Origin: Glycocaulis profundi
GTDB taxonomy: Bacteria; Pseudomonadota; Alphaproteobacteria; Caulobacterales; Maricaulaceae
Assembly: GCA_007050995.1 (NCBI GenBank)
Contig: VJOU01000006.1
Location: 103,619-167,618, forward strand
Reading direction: 5' to 3'
Length of the DNA stretch: 64,000 bases
The notes beneath the pieces were generated by a model. It saw only the letters and a program-made list of their open reading frames with translations. It was not told where the DNA came from and did not search any database. Below are positions 8,162-17,056 of this stretch, in pieces. Position 1 is the stretch's first letter. Each line of letters opens with the position of its first letter. Both the position numbers and the translations under genes were made by a program.

Positions 8162-8737
8162 ATGAAGCCTGCGGGGCGGAAAATCGAAAGGACCGGCATG
8201 GTCGACATGGCCGCCGAGGAGCGCAATGTCCGCCGGACCGGCGCGATGGCGCTGGGGGTGATCGCGGCTGCGGGCGCGGTATTCTGGTTCGCCTGGCCGC
8301 CCCTGTTCGGACTGCCGGAGACGCTGGCCGAAAGGCTCGCCTTCGCGGCGCTGTGCGCCTGGCCGCTCTTCGTCTGCGTGACCGTGGCGATCATGATCGT
8401 GGGGCTCAAGCGCCGGACCTCGCCCGAGGACATCGCGGGCTCGGCCGCAGCCCCGCCCAGCGACCGCATAAGGCTGGACGTCGCGGTGCTGCAGAACACG
8501 CTCGAGCAGGCGGTGATCGCCGCCTCGGCCTATCTGGCGGTGGCGGTGCTGGCCCAGGGGCGCGTGCTCGCCCTGCTGCCCGCCGCCGTGCTGTGCTTCG
8601 TGATCGGGCGGGTCTTCTTCCGCGCGTGGTATTTCACCCGCCCCACGGGCCGGGGCTTCGGCATGAACCTGACCATGCAGCCTTCGCTCTATCTGCACGC
8701 GCTGGCCGCGGTCCTGCTCGCGGCGCGGCTTTTCTAG
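8162..8737 (+). CDS. MAPEG family membrane protein
   Basis: A 191-residue integral membrane protein with four predicted helices (about 24-46, 55-80, 105-140, 165-190). NTLEQ followed by RVFFRAWYFTRPTGRGFGM matches the MAPEG family (membrane-associated proteins in eicosanoid and glutathione metabolism), whose Arg/Glu residues bind glutathione. Bacterial members are usually glutathione transferase or peroxidase-like, but the substrate here is unknown. An internal ATG 12 codons in is an alternative start. Confidence 0.75.
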   Translation: MKPAGRKIERTGMVDMAAEERNVRRTGAMALGVIAAAGAVFWFAWPPLFGLPETLAERLAFAALCAWPLFVCVTVAIMIVGLKRRTSPEDIAGSAAAPPSDRIRLDVAVLQNTLEQAVIAASAYLAVAVLAQGRVLALLPAAVLCFVIGRVFFRAWYFTRPTGRGFGMNLTMQPSLYLHALAAVLLAARLF

Positions 8738-8813
8738 CCGCGCCAGCCGCGCTATGGCTCAGGGCGAACGCCGTTCACCGGCGGCAACCGAGCACTCACG
8801 GGGAGACCAACAG

Positions 8814-9587
8814 ATGAAGTTTCAGAACACCGCCGCGGTCGTGACGGGCGGCGCCTCGGGCCTGGGCGAGGGCACCGCGCGCCGTCTGGCCGCCGAAGGC
8901 TGCAAGGTCGCGATCTTCGACCTGAACGAGGAGCGCGGCCAGAAGGTCGCCGCCGAGCTGGGCGGGGTGTTCGCCAAGGTCAACGTGGCCGATCCCGACA
9001 GCGTGCGCGCCGGGTTCGAGACCGCCCGCGCCGCCCACGGGCAGGAGCGCGTGCTGGTCAACTGCGCGGGCATCGGCTGGGCGGAGAAGACCGCCCGCCG
9101 CAGCTCGAAAGGCGACATCGTCGGCCACCAGCTCGACAAGTTCGCGCTGGTCGTCAGCATCAATCTGGTCGGCTCGTTCAACTGCGCGGTGATCGCGGCC
9201 GAAGGCATGCTGACCCTGGACCCCGACGCCTCGGGCCGGGGCGTGATCGTCAACACCGCCTCGGTCGCCGCTCAGGACGGGCAGATCGGACAGGTGGCCT
9301 ATTCGGCCTCCAAGGGCGGCATCTACGGCATGACCCTGCCGATGGCCCGCGATCTGGCGCGCGAGGGCGTGCGGGTGAACACCATCCTGCCGGGCTTCTT
9401 CGAGACCCCGATCTACGAGCAGATGCCGCCGGAGGTGAAGACCAACCTCGCCAGCCACCTGCAATTCCCCCAGCGCTTCGGCACCCCGGCCGAATACGCC
9501 GATCTGGTCGCCTTCATGGTGTCCAACGACTACATCAACGCCGAATGCGTCCGCCTGGACGCCGGCGCCCGCATGCCCCCGAAATAA
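8814..9587 (+). CDS. SDR family 3-hydroxyacyl-CoA dehydrogenase (type II, HSD17B10-like)
   Basis: A 257-residue short-chain dehydrogenase with the NAD-binding TGGASGLG at 11-18, VNCAGIG, a catalytic Ser in NTASVAA and the YSASKGG Tyr/Lys pair. ARMPPK at the C-terminus and SSKGDIVGHQLDKF are characteristic of type-2 L-3-hydroxyacyl-CoA dehydrogenases, which act in fatty-acid and isoleucine breakdown. The start is set by GGGAG about 9 nt upstream. An intrinsic terminator follows within 25 nt, so it ends its own unit. Confidence 0.88.
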   Translation: MKFQNTAAVVTGGASGLGEGTARRLAAEGCKVAIFDLNEERGQKVAAELGGVFAKVNVADPDSVRAGFETARAAHGQERVLVNCAGIGWAEKTARRSSKGDIVGHQLDKFALVVSINLVGSFNCAVIAAEGMLTLDPDASGRGVIVNTASVAAQDGQIGQVAYSASKGGIYGMTLPMARDLAREGVRVNTILPGFFETPIYEQMPPEVKTNLASHLQFPQRFGTPAEYADLVAFMVSNDYINAECVRLDAGARMPPK

Positions 9588-9611
9588 GGGGCGGACGAAG
9601 GTGTGAATGCG

Positions 9612-9641
9612 AAAGCCCCGGCCTGACAGCCGGGGCTTCTT
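9612..9641 (+). terminator. Intrinsic terminator after the SDR gene
   Basis: AGCCCCGGC (9614-9622) pairs with GCCGGGGCT (9629-9637) around a 6-nt loop and is followed by TCTT. It lies 25 nt past the SDR stop. Confidence 0.8.
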
Positions 9642-9666
9642 CGTGTCCAGCGCCTGAGAATAAAAC

Positions 9667-9735
9667 TGCAAATCAGTCGCAATTCCTCTCGACAGGCCCC
9701 GCCGCCGTCTGTAAACGCGAGCCATTCTCATTCGC
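9667..9735. promoter_or_regulatory. Two Fur-like boxes upstream of the TonB-dependent receptor
   Basis: TGCAAATCAGTCGCA (9667-9681) is a 7-1-7 imperfect palindrome. GCGAGCCATTCTCATTCGC (9717-9735) contains CATTCTCATT, a classical Fur hexamer pattern on the complement. Both precede the receptor start at 9759. Iron control by Fur is inferred. Confidence 0.45.
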
Positions 9736-9758
9736 GTGCCTGAGGGGTTTCTTCCGCA

Positions 9759-11948
9759 ATGCGTGTTCAACTGCTCGCCGGCGTGTCGCTGGCGGTCGTC
9801 TCCGTCTCCGCCGCCCATGCCTCCGACGTCGCTCTGGACGCCGAGCAGCGCAATGTCGAGGTGATCGTGGTCAGCGCGACCGGCTACGCGCAGGACATCG
9901 AGCGCGCGCCCGCCTCCATGACGGTGGTGGACAGGGACTCCCTGGCCCGGCGCGAGGTGCTGAACATCACAGACGCGGTGTCGGGGATCGAGGGCGTGAA
10001 CGCCCGGCCCTTCGACGCGCGCAGCGGCAAAACCGGCAACCAGTCGATCTCCCTGCGGGGCCTGCCCAGCGAGTACACGCTGGTCCTGATCGACGGGGTG
10101 CGCCAGAACACGTCCGGGACCGTGGCGCCGAACGCCTTCGGCGACAGCGCCACGGTCTTCTTCCCGCCCGTGGCCGCCATCGAGCGGGTCGAGGTCATCC
10201 GCGGGCCGATGTCCACCCTGTATGGCTCGGACGCGATGGGCGGGGTGGTCAACGTCATCACCCGCGATCCCGGCGCGAGCTGGACCGGCTCGGCGGCGCT
10301 GAGCGGCACTTTCCAGTCGAAATCTGAATTCGGCGGCACGTCCATGGCCGAGGGTTACGTCTCCGGGCCGCTGGCCGAGACCCTGTCCTTCACCGGCTAT
10401 GCGCGCCTGTTCCAGCGCGACGATTCCTCGATTCAGATCCCCGGCCTCGACCCGTTCGATCCCCAGCGTCTGGTGGAGAGCGCGACCATGGGTCAGAACC
10501 CGGTGGGCGCGGACGTGGCCACGCTGGGCGGGCGGCTCGACTTCACCCCGATGCAGGGCCAGCGCGTCTCCCTGCGCTATGACCGCACCGACCAGACCTA
10601 CAACAATGACCGCGGTCAGGTGGGCGGGCTTCACAACCTGTCAGGCAGTGAGGGCCCGTGCAGCCAGGGCTCGGTCAACGATCCCAATTTCTGCCGCGGC
10701 TATCTGCGAGAACTGGAGTTCAATCGCGAGCAGATCCGGCTCAGCCATGAGGGCGAATTCGCCTTCGGCACGGTCAGCACCAGCCTGACCCGGGACTTCG
10801 TGGAGACGGTGGGCCGGACCATCCCCGCGAACAGCGGGCTGGCGCTGGAGGCGGAGGGCCGTCCGCGCACGCTGGAGCTGGAGACGTGGATCCTCGATTC
10901 CCGGCTCGTGAGCGAGCTGGGCGCGCACACCCTGACTGTGGGCGGACAGTATCTCGACCCGGAACTGACCGACGGCCTGTTCGGCGGCGGCTCGGCGGCG
11001 GTCAGCCAGTACTCGCTGTTCATCGAAGACAGCTGGGCCCTCACCGACCGGTTCTCGCTGACCGGCGGGCTGCGTTATGACGAGAGCGAGGCTTTCTCGG
11101 GCCGTCTGACCCCGCGGCTGTACGCGGTGTGGGCGGCGACCGACGAATGGACCTTCAAGGGCGGAGTGGGCCGCGGCTACCGCACGCCCTTCGTCGAACA
11201 GCTCACCGACGGCATCATCGGCTTCGGCAACCGTGGCACCACCTCGATCTTCGGCAACCCGGACCTGAACCCCGAGAGAAGCACCAATTACGAAGCCTCC
11301 GCCCTGTTCAACAACGGGCGGCTGGCCGCTCAGGCGACGGTGTTCCGCAACGAGCTCACCGATCTGATCGAGGCGGGCACGGGCGCGAACGCGGGCCGCA
11401 CGCTCAATATCGGCGAGGCGGTCATCCAGGGCGTGGAGCTGGCCGGATCGTTCCAGTTCACCGGAACCGTGCGCATGGCGGGCAATTACACCTTCACCGA
11501 CAGCGAGGTGACCGAAAGCCAGCTCAACCCGTCCAGCGCGGCCAGCCTGGTCGGCGATCCGCTGGTTTCGGTCCCCGACCACATGGCCAACGCCACCGTG
11601 TTCTGGGACGCCACCGAGCGGCTGACCGCCTTCCTGGGCGCGGAATACCGCTCCAGCGCCTACCGTCCGCGCAATTATCACGAGCCGCAGGACGGCGGCA
11701 GCGCCCAGGGCGCGTTCGAGGCGCTGGGCGCGTTCCGCGGCTACACCCAGCTCAATCTGGGCGCGGCCTTCCAGATCTCGGACACGGTCCGTCTCAACGC
11801 GGTGGTCTACAATCTGCTGGACCGGAACTTCATCGACTACCGGGAGTATGCGCGGCGGGGGAATCCCGACCAGATCCTGACCAGCAATGTCTACAACACC
11901 ATCCTCGAACCCCGGCGGCTCTATGTGAGTCTGGGCGTGGATTTCTGA
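9759..11948 (+). CDS. TonB-dependent outer-membrane receptor, siderophore/iron type
   Basis: A 729-residue precursor with a signal peptide (1-22, ending AAHA). The plug domain (about 35-155) contains ERAPASMTVVDRDSL, SLRGLP and the end motif IERVEVIRGPMSTLYGSDAMGGVVNVIT. A 22-strand barrel follows and ends in the aromatic terminus SLGVDF. The plug resembles FepA/CirA/IrgA-type catecholate receptors; the ligand is inferred. No TonB, ExbB or periplasmic permease genes are adjacent. Fur-like boxes upstream and a strong bidirectional terminator downstream mark it as a single-gene unit. Confidence 0.88.
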   Translation: MRVQLLAGVSLAVVSVSAAHASDVALDAEQRNVEVIVVSATGYAQDIERAPASMTVVDRDSLARREVLNITDAVSGIEGVNARPFDARSGKTGNQSISLRGLPSEYTLVLIDGVRQNTSGTVAPNAFGDSATVFFPPVAAIERVEVIRGPMSTLYGSDAMGGVVNVITRDPGASWTGSAALSGTFQSKSEFGGTSMAEGYVSGPLAETLSFTGYARLFQRDDSSIQIPGLDPFDPQRLVESATMGQNPVGADVATLGGRLDFTPMQGQRVSLRYDRTDQTYNNDRGQVGGLHNLSGSEGPCSQGSVNDPNFCRGYLRELEFNREQIRLSHEGEFAFGTVSTSLTRDFVETVGRTIPANSGLALEAEGRPRTLELETWILDSRLVSELGAHTLTVGGQYLDPELTDGLFGGGSAAVSQYSLFIEDSWALTDRFSLTGGLRYDESEAFSGRLTPRLYAVWAATDEWTFKGGVGRGYRTPFVEQLTDGIIGFGNRGTTSIFGNPDLNPERSTNYEASALFNNGRLAAQATVFRNELTDLIEAGTGANAGRTLNIGEAVIQGVELAGSFQFTGTVRMAGNYTFTDSEVTESQLNPSSAASLVGDPLVSVPDHMANATVFWDATERLTAFLGAEYRSSAYRPRNYHEPQDGGSAQGAFEALGAFRGYTQLNLGAAFQISDTVRLNAVVYNLLDRNFIDYREYARRGNPDQILTSNVYNTILEPRRLYVSLGVDF

Positions 11949-11967
11949 GCCTCCGGCTCAGGGCATG

Positions 11968-12002
11968 AAAAAGGGCGGAGCGCGATGGCGCTCCGCCCTT
12001 TT
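11968..12002. terminator. Bidirectional terminator between receptor and lipoprotein genes
   Basis: A perfect 15-bp stem (11969-11983 with 11988-12002) closes on a GATG loop, flanked by A-runs on the left and T-runs on the right. It can terminate the receptor (+) and the convergent lipoprotein gene (-). Confidence 0.92.
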
Positions 12003-12027
12003 CGTTTCTGCCTTCAGGCCTTTCGTC

Positions 12028-12552
12028 TCAGGCGGGCTGACGCACGTTCGGGCCCAGATTGCGGACCACTTCGCCCGCGTTGAAGGTGTTGGGATCGCCC
12101 TCGCGCCCGCCGCGGCCCATCTGGATCTCGGCCATGGCGTGATACTGGGTGATCTCGCGCACGTTCACGTCGTCCCAGAACGGGTCCCGCCAGCCATACC
12201 AGCCGAAGCGGGGGTGGTAGTACCTGTAATTGAACCCGTAATGGCTGCGGAAGGGCGACCCGACCGTGCCGGTCACGCGGCGGTCGGCGTCGGTGTCGCG
12301 CCGCACGATGGTGAAGTGGTCATACCCCTGTTCCAGGGTCAGCTCGGCGGCCCGGTAGAGGAGGAAGGTCTCCACCGCCTGCCGGTCCGTCAGCGAGTTG
12401 CCGGCGAACTGGACCATGTAGCGGTTGGATTCGATCTGCTGCTCGGAGAAGCCATAGCGGCTGTCGGCTCCGGCGCGCTGGTAGGGGGTGGACTCGGCGC
12501 ACGCGCCCAGGATCACCGCCGCTGCCAGCATGCTCATCATAACGCGCATCAT
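12028..12552 (-). CDS. CC0125/CC1285-type lipoprotein
   Basis: A 174-residue lipoprotein with signal peptide MMRVMMSMLAAAVILGAC, lipobox cysteine at about 18. The segment YGFSEQQIESNRYMVQFAGN, then an LLYRAAELT helix, matches the Caulobacter CC0125/CC1285 lipoprotein family, which has no assigned function. The Tyr/Trp-rich centre (YYHPRFGWYGW) is typical. The start at 12552 is chosen over a longer ORF because AAGGAG lies 6 nt upstream and the signal peptide begins there. Confidence 0.8.
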   Translation of the reverse strand: MMRVMMSMLAAAVILGACAESTPYQRAGADSRYGFSEQQIESNRYMVQFAGNSLTDRQAVETFLLYRAAELTLEQGYDHFTIVRRDTDADRRVTGTVGSPFRSHYGFNYRYYHPRFGWYGWRDPFWDDVNVREITQYHAMAEIQMGRGGREGDPNTFNAGEVVRNLGPNVRQPA

Positions 12553-12690
12553 GTCTGGCTCCTTGATGCTCAGGTGTCTCGCGCCCTTATGCTCCTTAAG
12601 ATGGGCCTGAAAGCCCGTCATGGAAAGAGCGCGTCTCGTGTGAACCTACGCACGAAACCGTCAGCGGGATGCGCGCGGCAGGCGAAACGC

Positions 12691-12960
12691 TCAGTGAAGC
12701 CTGACCATCATGTCCGCGCCGCGCCATTCAGCCGGCCTGACGAGCCCGGCATGGGCGACCGTGACCGAGTGGATCACCGCCTCGATCTCGCGCCGCCAGT
12801 GATCGAGGAAGCGGTTCAGCCGCGGAAAGTCCGGCGCGGTGTCGGTGGTCTGCCAGATGAAGCTCTGAAGCAGGGCGGGAAAGTCGGGCCGGTAATAGAG
12901 CACCTCGGCCGTGGTCAGCCGCGCGCCGCCTAGCTGGGCCAGAAAATCGCTGTCGGACAT
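12691..12960 (-). CDS. Usg family protein
   Basis: An 89-residue protein with LTTAEVLYYRPDFPALLQSF and VAHAGLVRPAEW, the signature of the alphaproteobacterial Usg family, named from a gene near trp genes; biochemical role unknown. GGAGGC lies 4 nt before the start at 12960, which settles the start against a 30-residue upstream extension. No trp genes are nearby here, so the neighbourhood gives no functional hint. Confidence 0.85.
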   Translation of the reverse strand: MSDSDFLAQLGGARLTTAEVLYYRPDFPALLQSFIWQTTDTAPDFPRLNRFLDHWRREIEAVIHSVTVAHAGLVRPAEWRGADMMVRLH

Positions 12961-13087
12961 GATCGCCTCCATGACAGAAGGGCGGGCCCGGACGGGCCGG
13001 ACCCGCACGGTGACGATCATGCGCCATGATTCGTGAATGATTTCTGACACTTGCTGGCACTCGGCAGGCCCGAGTGCCAGAGCGGGG

Positions 13088-13768
13088 CTACTCGATGGGG
13101 GCGGCGCCCCGGCGGGCCTCGTTGATCCGGCCGCGCAGCAGCAGGGCCTCGATGTCGTCGGGGTCGAGGCGGCGCGCCTCTTCCATGTCGGCCTCGGCCG
13201 CGTCCAGATCGCCCGCTTCGAGCCGGGCCTCGGAGCGGTGGCGCCAGGCCCTCGCCTCGCCCGCGTTCAGCTCGATGGCGGCGGAGGCGGCGTCCTCGAC
13301 CACGTCCCAGCGGCCCGCGGCCTGGGCGGCGTCCGCCGCGCCCAGCGCGAGACCGGCGTCCAGAGGCGCGAAGTCCCGCCCGCGCTGGAAGGCGGTCAGC
13401 GCGCGGTCGGGCAGGCTGGCCATCAGAAAGGCGTCCCCGGCCTGCCCGTACATGATCGCGCGGGTGGCGTCGCTGGCGGTGACGGCGAATTCGGCGTTGG
13501 TCAGCATGCGCCGGGCGCCCAGCTCGGTCTCGCCCATGGCGATCAGGCCCAGCGCCGCGCAGTGCTGGGCCGGCCAGCCCCCGCCCTGGGCGCGCCAGGC
13601 GAGCCCTTCCTCGTAGCCGGCTTCGGGATTCTCACCCACCTGTGCCAGGCACGCTTCATAGCGCTCCTGGGTGGGGTTGACCGCCAGCGCCGGAGCGCTG
13701 AACACGAAGGCTGCGGCGAGCGCGAGCCCGGCGCGTCCGGCAAAAGAGAGACCGCCCATGGATGACAT
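13088..13768 (-). CDS. Exported tetratricopeptide repeat protein
   Basis: A 226-residue protein with a signal peptide (about 1-29, ending SAPALA) and Ala-rich helical repeats. TPR units are clearest in the C-terminal half (ARAWRHRSEARLEAGDLDAAEAD and DPDDIEALLLRGRINEARR). TPR proteins scaffold complexes; no partner can be named. Its 5' end overlaps an in-frame N-terminal extension of the divergent epimerase-like gene, so the true starts of both are uncertain. An ATG at 13759 is an alternative. Confidence 0.7.
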   Translation of the reverse strand: MSSMGGLSFAGRAGLALAAAFVFSAPALAVNPTQERYEACLAQVGENPEAGYEEGLAWRAQGGGWPAQHCAALGLIAMGETELGARRMLTNAEFAVTASDATRAIMYGQAGDAFLMASLPDRALTAFQRGRDFAPLDAGLALGAADAAQAAGRWDVVEDAASAAIELNAGEARAWRHRSEARLEAGDLDAAEADMEEARRLDPDDIEALLLRGRINEARRGAAPIE

Positions 13769-13847
13769 CCCCGTCGAGGCTGGCGAGAAGGCTGGAACCG
13801 GCCCGCAATCTAGCGGGGATGGGGGGCGTCCGTCCACGCGCCAGCCC

Positions 13848-14723
13848 ATGCGCGTGCTTCTGATTGGATACGGCTTCACCGCGCGGGCGCTGGCGCGCGC
13901 CCTGATCGCGCGCGGCGACGCGGTCTCGGCGACGGCGCGCGGGGCCGATGCGCTGGCCGGGATCGCAGCGGACGGGGCGGCGCCGGTGCTCGCCGATCCC
14001 GCCAGCGAAGAAGAGCGCAAGGCGCTGGCCGAGGCGGCGCGGGCGGCCACGCATCTGGTCAGCTCCGTGCCGCCCGGCGAGGATGGCGATCCGATCCTGC
14101 CGGTGATCGAGGCCATGAGAGCCGGGGAGCGGCCCTGGGCGGGCTATCTGTCCACCACCGGGGTCTATGGCGACCGGAAGGGCGGCTGGGCCTTTGAATG
14201 GGAGCCGCCGACGCCGGGGCAGGCGCGCTCGGTCCTCCGGGCCGGGGCCGAGGCGGGATGGCGCGCGATGGACGCGCGGGTCTTCCGCCTGTCGGGCATC
14301 TACGGTCCGGGCCGCTCGGCGCTGGACCGGCTGAGGGACGGCACGGCGCGGATCATCGACCATCCGGGGCAGGTCTTCGCGCGCATTCATGTCGAGGACA
14401 TCGCCGCCGCCGTGATCGCGGCCATGGACCGGCCCGAAGCGGCGGGCGTGTTCAACCTCGCCGACGACCGTCCGTGCCCCCAGCGCGAGGTGATGGAGGG
14501 CGCGGCGGCGATGCTGGGCGTGGCGCCGCCCGAGCCCGAGCCGTTCGACCCGGATCGCATGAGCCCGATGCTGGCCAGCTTTCACGCCGAGTGCCGCCGG
14601 GTGTCGAACGCGCGGGCCAAAGCGGTGCTGGGCTGGCGCCCCGCATATCCGACGTGGCGCGAGGGGCTGGCTGCGGTTCTGGACGCTGAGAAGGGGTTTG
14701 CCGCGCGCGGTGGCGGCGGGTAA
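13848..14723 (+). CDS. NAD(P)-dependent epimerase/SDR-like protein (YeeZ type)
   Basis: A 291-residue extended-SDR-like protein starting MRVLLIGYGFTARALARAL, a Rossmann glycine motif of the degenerate GxGxxA type. It has LSTTGVYGDRKGG and LSGIYGPGRSAL, as in YeeZ/Rossmann proteins related to nucleotide-sugar epimerases. The substrate is unknown. An in-frame ATG at 13758 would add 30 low-complexity residues and overlap the divergent TPR gene. The gene runs into two glycosyltransferases on the same strand, 51 nt away. Confidence 0.7.
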   Translation: MRVLLIGYGFTARALARALIARGDAVSATARGADALAGIAADGAAPVLADPASEEERKALAEAARAATHLVSSVPPGEDGDPILPVIEAMRAGERPWAGYLSTTGVYGDRKGGWAFEWEPPTPGQARSVLRAGAEAGWRAMDARVFRLSGIYGPGRSALDRLRDGTARIIDHPGQVFARIHVEDIAAAVIAAMDRPEAAGVFNLADDRPCPQREVMEGAAAMLGVAPPEPEPFDPDRMSPMLASFHAECRRVSNARAKAVLGWRPAYPTWREGLAAVLDAEKGFAARGGGG

Positions 14724-14774
14724 GACCGGAACGGCCCATCCTGGCGCAGCCTCCCCCGTGAAAGCTCACCTGTC

Positions 14775-15914
14775 TTGAACGTGCTTCAGGTCATCCCCGA
14801 ACTGGACGCCGGCGGCGCCGAGCGGACCGTGATCGAGATCGCCGAGGCGGTCGCGACGTCGGGCGGACGGGCGCTGGTCGCCAGCCGCGGCGGGCGGCTG
14901 GAGGCCGAACTGGCCGCCGTCGGGGGCGAGCTGATCCGGCTGGACATGAAGACCAAGAACCCGGTCAAGGTCTGGAGCAACGCCGACAGGCTGGCCGAAA
15001 TCATCGCGGCGAACGGCATCGACATCGTGCATGCCCGCTCGCGCGCTCCGGCCTGGAGCGCGCTGTGGGCCGCGCGCCGCACCGAAACCTGCGTCGTGAC
15101 CACCTATCACGGCATCTACACCGCCAAGTCAGGCCTCAAGCGCTGGTACAATTCGGTGATGGCCCGCGGCGACGCGGTGATCGCCAATTCCGAATACACC
15201 GCCGAGCGGGTCAGGACCGAGCATGGCGATCTGCTGGCGCGGCGGGACCCCGCCCTGTCCCAGCTCCACGTCATCCCGCGCGGTGTGGACACCATCCGCT
15301 TCGACCCGGCCGCCGTCAGCGCGGAGCGGGTCGCGGAAGCGAAAGCGGGCTGGGACGTGCCCGAGGGCGCGGCGGTCCTGCTGCTGCCCGCCCGGCTGAC
15401 ACGCTGGAAGGGCCAGGCGCTGGCCATCGAGGCGGTCGCGAAGTTGAACACCGAACGACCGATCGTGCTGGTCTGCGCTGGCGACCCCCAGGGGCGCGAA
15501 GCCTATGCGCGGGAGCTGCGGGAGCTGGCGAAGGCGAAGGGAGTGGCCCTGCGCCTGCCTGGCCACGCCGCGGACATGCCCGCCGCCTTCCTCGCCGCAG
15601 ACGCGGTGCTGAACCCCTCGCTCGAGCCTGAAGCCTTCGGGCGCACCGCCGCCGAGGCGCAGGCCATGGGCGCGCCGGTGGTGGCCGCCGACCATGGCGG
15701 CGCGCGCGAGGCGGTGGCGCCGGGGGAGACCGGCTGGCTGGCCGCGCCGGGGGACGCGGACGCGCTGGCCGCCGCCCTGTCCGAAGCCCTGTCGCTGGAC
15801 GCTGAAGCGCGCGCCGCGCTGGCCGCCAGAGCCCGCGCCCGGATCGTGGCGCGGTTCTCCAAGACGGCGCTGCAGGACGCCACCTTGCGGGTCTATCGCG
15901 AGCTTCTACAGTGA
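14775..15914 (+). CDS. Glycosyltransferase family 4 protein
   Basis: A 379-residue GT-B transferase starting at a TTG (VLQVIPELDAGGAERT), with the acceptor-domain glycine loop GGAERT. The C-terminal donor domain has the EPEAFGRTAAEAQAMGAPVVA segment carrying the conserved E-x7-E. It probably adds a sugar to the LPS core or a surface glycan on the cytoplasmic face. No ATG or GTG in frame fits the N-terminus, so TTG is the likely start. Its stop overlaps the next gene's ATG (TGATG). Confidence 0.88.
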   Translation: MNVLQVIPELDAGGAERTVIEIAEAVATSGGRALVASRGGRLEAELAAVGGELIRLDMKTKNPVKVWSNADRLAEIIAANGIDIVHARSRAPAWSALWAARRTETCVVTTYHGIYTAKSGLKRWYNSVMARGDAVIANSEYTAERVRTEHGDLLARRDPALSQLHVIPRGVDTIRFDPAAVSAERVAEAKAGWDVPEGAAVLLLPARLTRWKGQALAIEAVAKLNTERPIVLVCAGDPQGREAYARELRELAKAKGVALRLPGHAADMPAAFLAADAVLNPSLEPEAFGRTAAEAQAMGAPVVAADHGGAREAVAPGETGWLAAPGDADALAAALSEALSLDAEARAALAARARARIVARFSKTALQDATLRVYRELLQ

Positions 15915-16915
15915 TGGCCATGACGCCCGCCGATTCCTCCGCCGCCGTCAAGGAGCAGGTGCTGGTCATCCATGAGGGTGACCTGGCCTCGGCCGTGCGC
16001 ATGCTGGCCGCGGCGAAGATCCTGCGCGAGCGCCACCGCAAGGCGCGCATCACCCTTCTGACCGACGACGCGCACGTCACCCTGCTCAAGCACTGCCCGT
16101 ATTTCGACGCGGTGGAGCCCGGGCTGGGCGAGGCGGCCAAGAAAGGCTTCTTCGAGCGGATCAAGCTGGCGCGCGCCTCGAAATTCGACCGGGTCTACGA
16201 TCTCGGCTCGGGCGAGGCGGGGCGCAAGCTGCGCCGGACGATCAGCCTGTCAGGCGGCAAATGGATCGACGCCGCCCCCAATCCGAAAAAGCCCGGCCAT
16301 CCGTTGGACCAGCAGGCCGCCGCGCTGGGCCGGGCCGGGCTGGGCCCCGACCAGATCACGCCCGGCGCGGCCGCGCCCGCCGAGGCGGACTGGATCGATT
16401 TTCTCGCCAAGCGCTCGCGCCAGCTCGATCCCGCCTATTTCGGCATTCACCGCCGCTACGCGCTGTTCGCGCCCGCAGGCGAGGACGTGCCCGCCAAGGA
16501 CCGCTGGCCGGCCGAGCGCTGGGCGGAGCTGGCGCGCCTGCTGCTGGCCGAGGACATCGAGCCGGTGGTGGTGGGCGGCCCGGCGACCCGCGAGACCGGC
16601 AAGGCCGTGATCCGGGGCGCGGAGGGCGCGCGTGACGTGACGGGCCGGGCCAATCTGGTCCAGCTCGCCGGTCTGGGCCGCCAGGCCTCGTGCGTGTTCG
16701 GCGAGGACACCGGCCTGTTCCACCTGATCGTGGCGGCGGGCTCGCCCGGCGTCATGCTGCGCGCCGGACAGGGGCTGGACCCCGACAGCGCCCCCAGGGG
16801 CGTGGAGACCACGCTGGTCCTGCATGCCGCGACCCTGCCCGACATCGCCGCGGAGGCCGCGGTTCAGGCCATGCGCGCCGCCGGCGGCTTCACCCGAAGC
16901 TTCGCCGCAGCGTGA
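15914..16915 (+). CDS. Glycosyltransferase family 9 (heptosyltransferase-like) protein
   Basis: A 333-residue GT-B protein of the ADP-heptose:LPS heptosyltransferase family. VIHEGDLASAVRMLAAAKIL aligns with the N-terminal acceptor loop. A donor-site segment includes FAPAGEDVPAKDRWPAERWAE, then VVVGGPA and GEDTGLFHLIVAAGSP. The match of the last element to the classical GPDTGPMHLA motif is good. It is coupled to the GT4 gene by TGATG. Core-LPS assembly is inferred from family and pairing. Confidence 0.82.
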   Translation: MAMTPADSSAAVKEQVLVIHEGDLASAVRMLAAAKILRERHRKARITLLTDDAHVTLLKHCPYFDAVEPGLGEAAKKGFFERIKLARASKFDRVYDLGSGEAGRKLRRTISLSGGKWIDAAPNPKKPGHPLDQQAAALGRAGLGPDQITPGAAAPAEADWIDFLAKRSRQLDPAYFGIHRRYALFAPAGEDVPAKDRWPAERWAELARLLLAEDIEPVVVGGPATRETGKAVIRGAEGARDVTGRANLVQLAGLGRQASCVFGEDTGLFHLIVAAGSPGVMLRAGQGLDPDSAPRGVETTLVLHAATLPDIAAEAAVQAMRAAGGFTRSFAAA

Positions 16916-17056
16916 GAAGCCTTGATTTCATGCCCCTGATCGCGATATGCGCATGAGCCGGAGAGCGCGCGTCGCAACGCGATCGCGCGAACCCGCGTTT
17001 TTCAGACGGACACCCCCTAGAGCGTTCCACGAACGCCGCCATGATGGAGAAGACGC

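Noticed and set aside
8116..8499. In-frame N-terminal extension of the isoaspartyl peptidase gene
   Set aside because: It runs antisense to the MAPEG gene, and the good ribosome site and conserved VLHGGAG place the start at 8115.
8796..10634. 612-codon minus-strand ORF
   Set aside because: Antisense to the SDR and TonB receptor genes; composition and lack of motifs mark it as a shadow.
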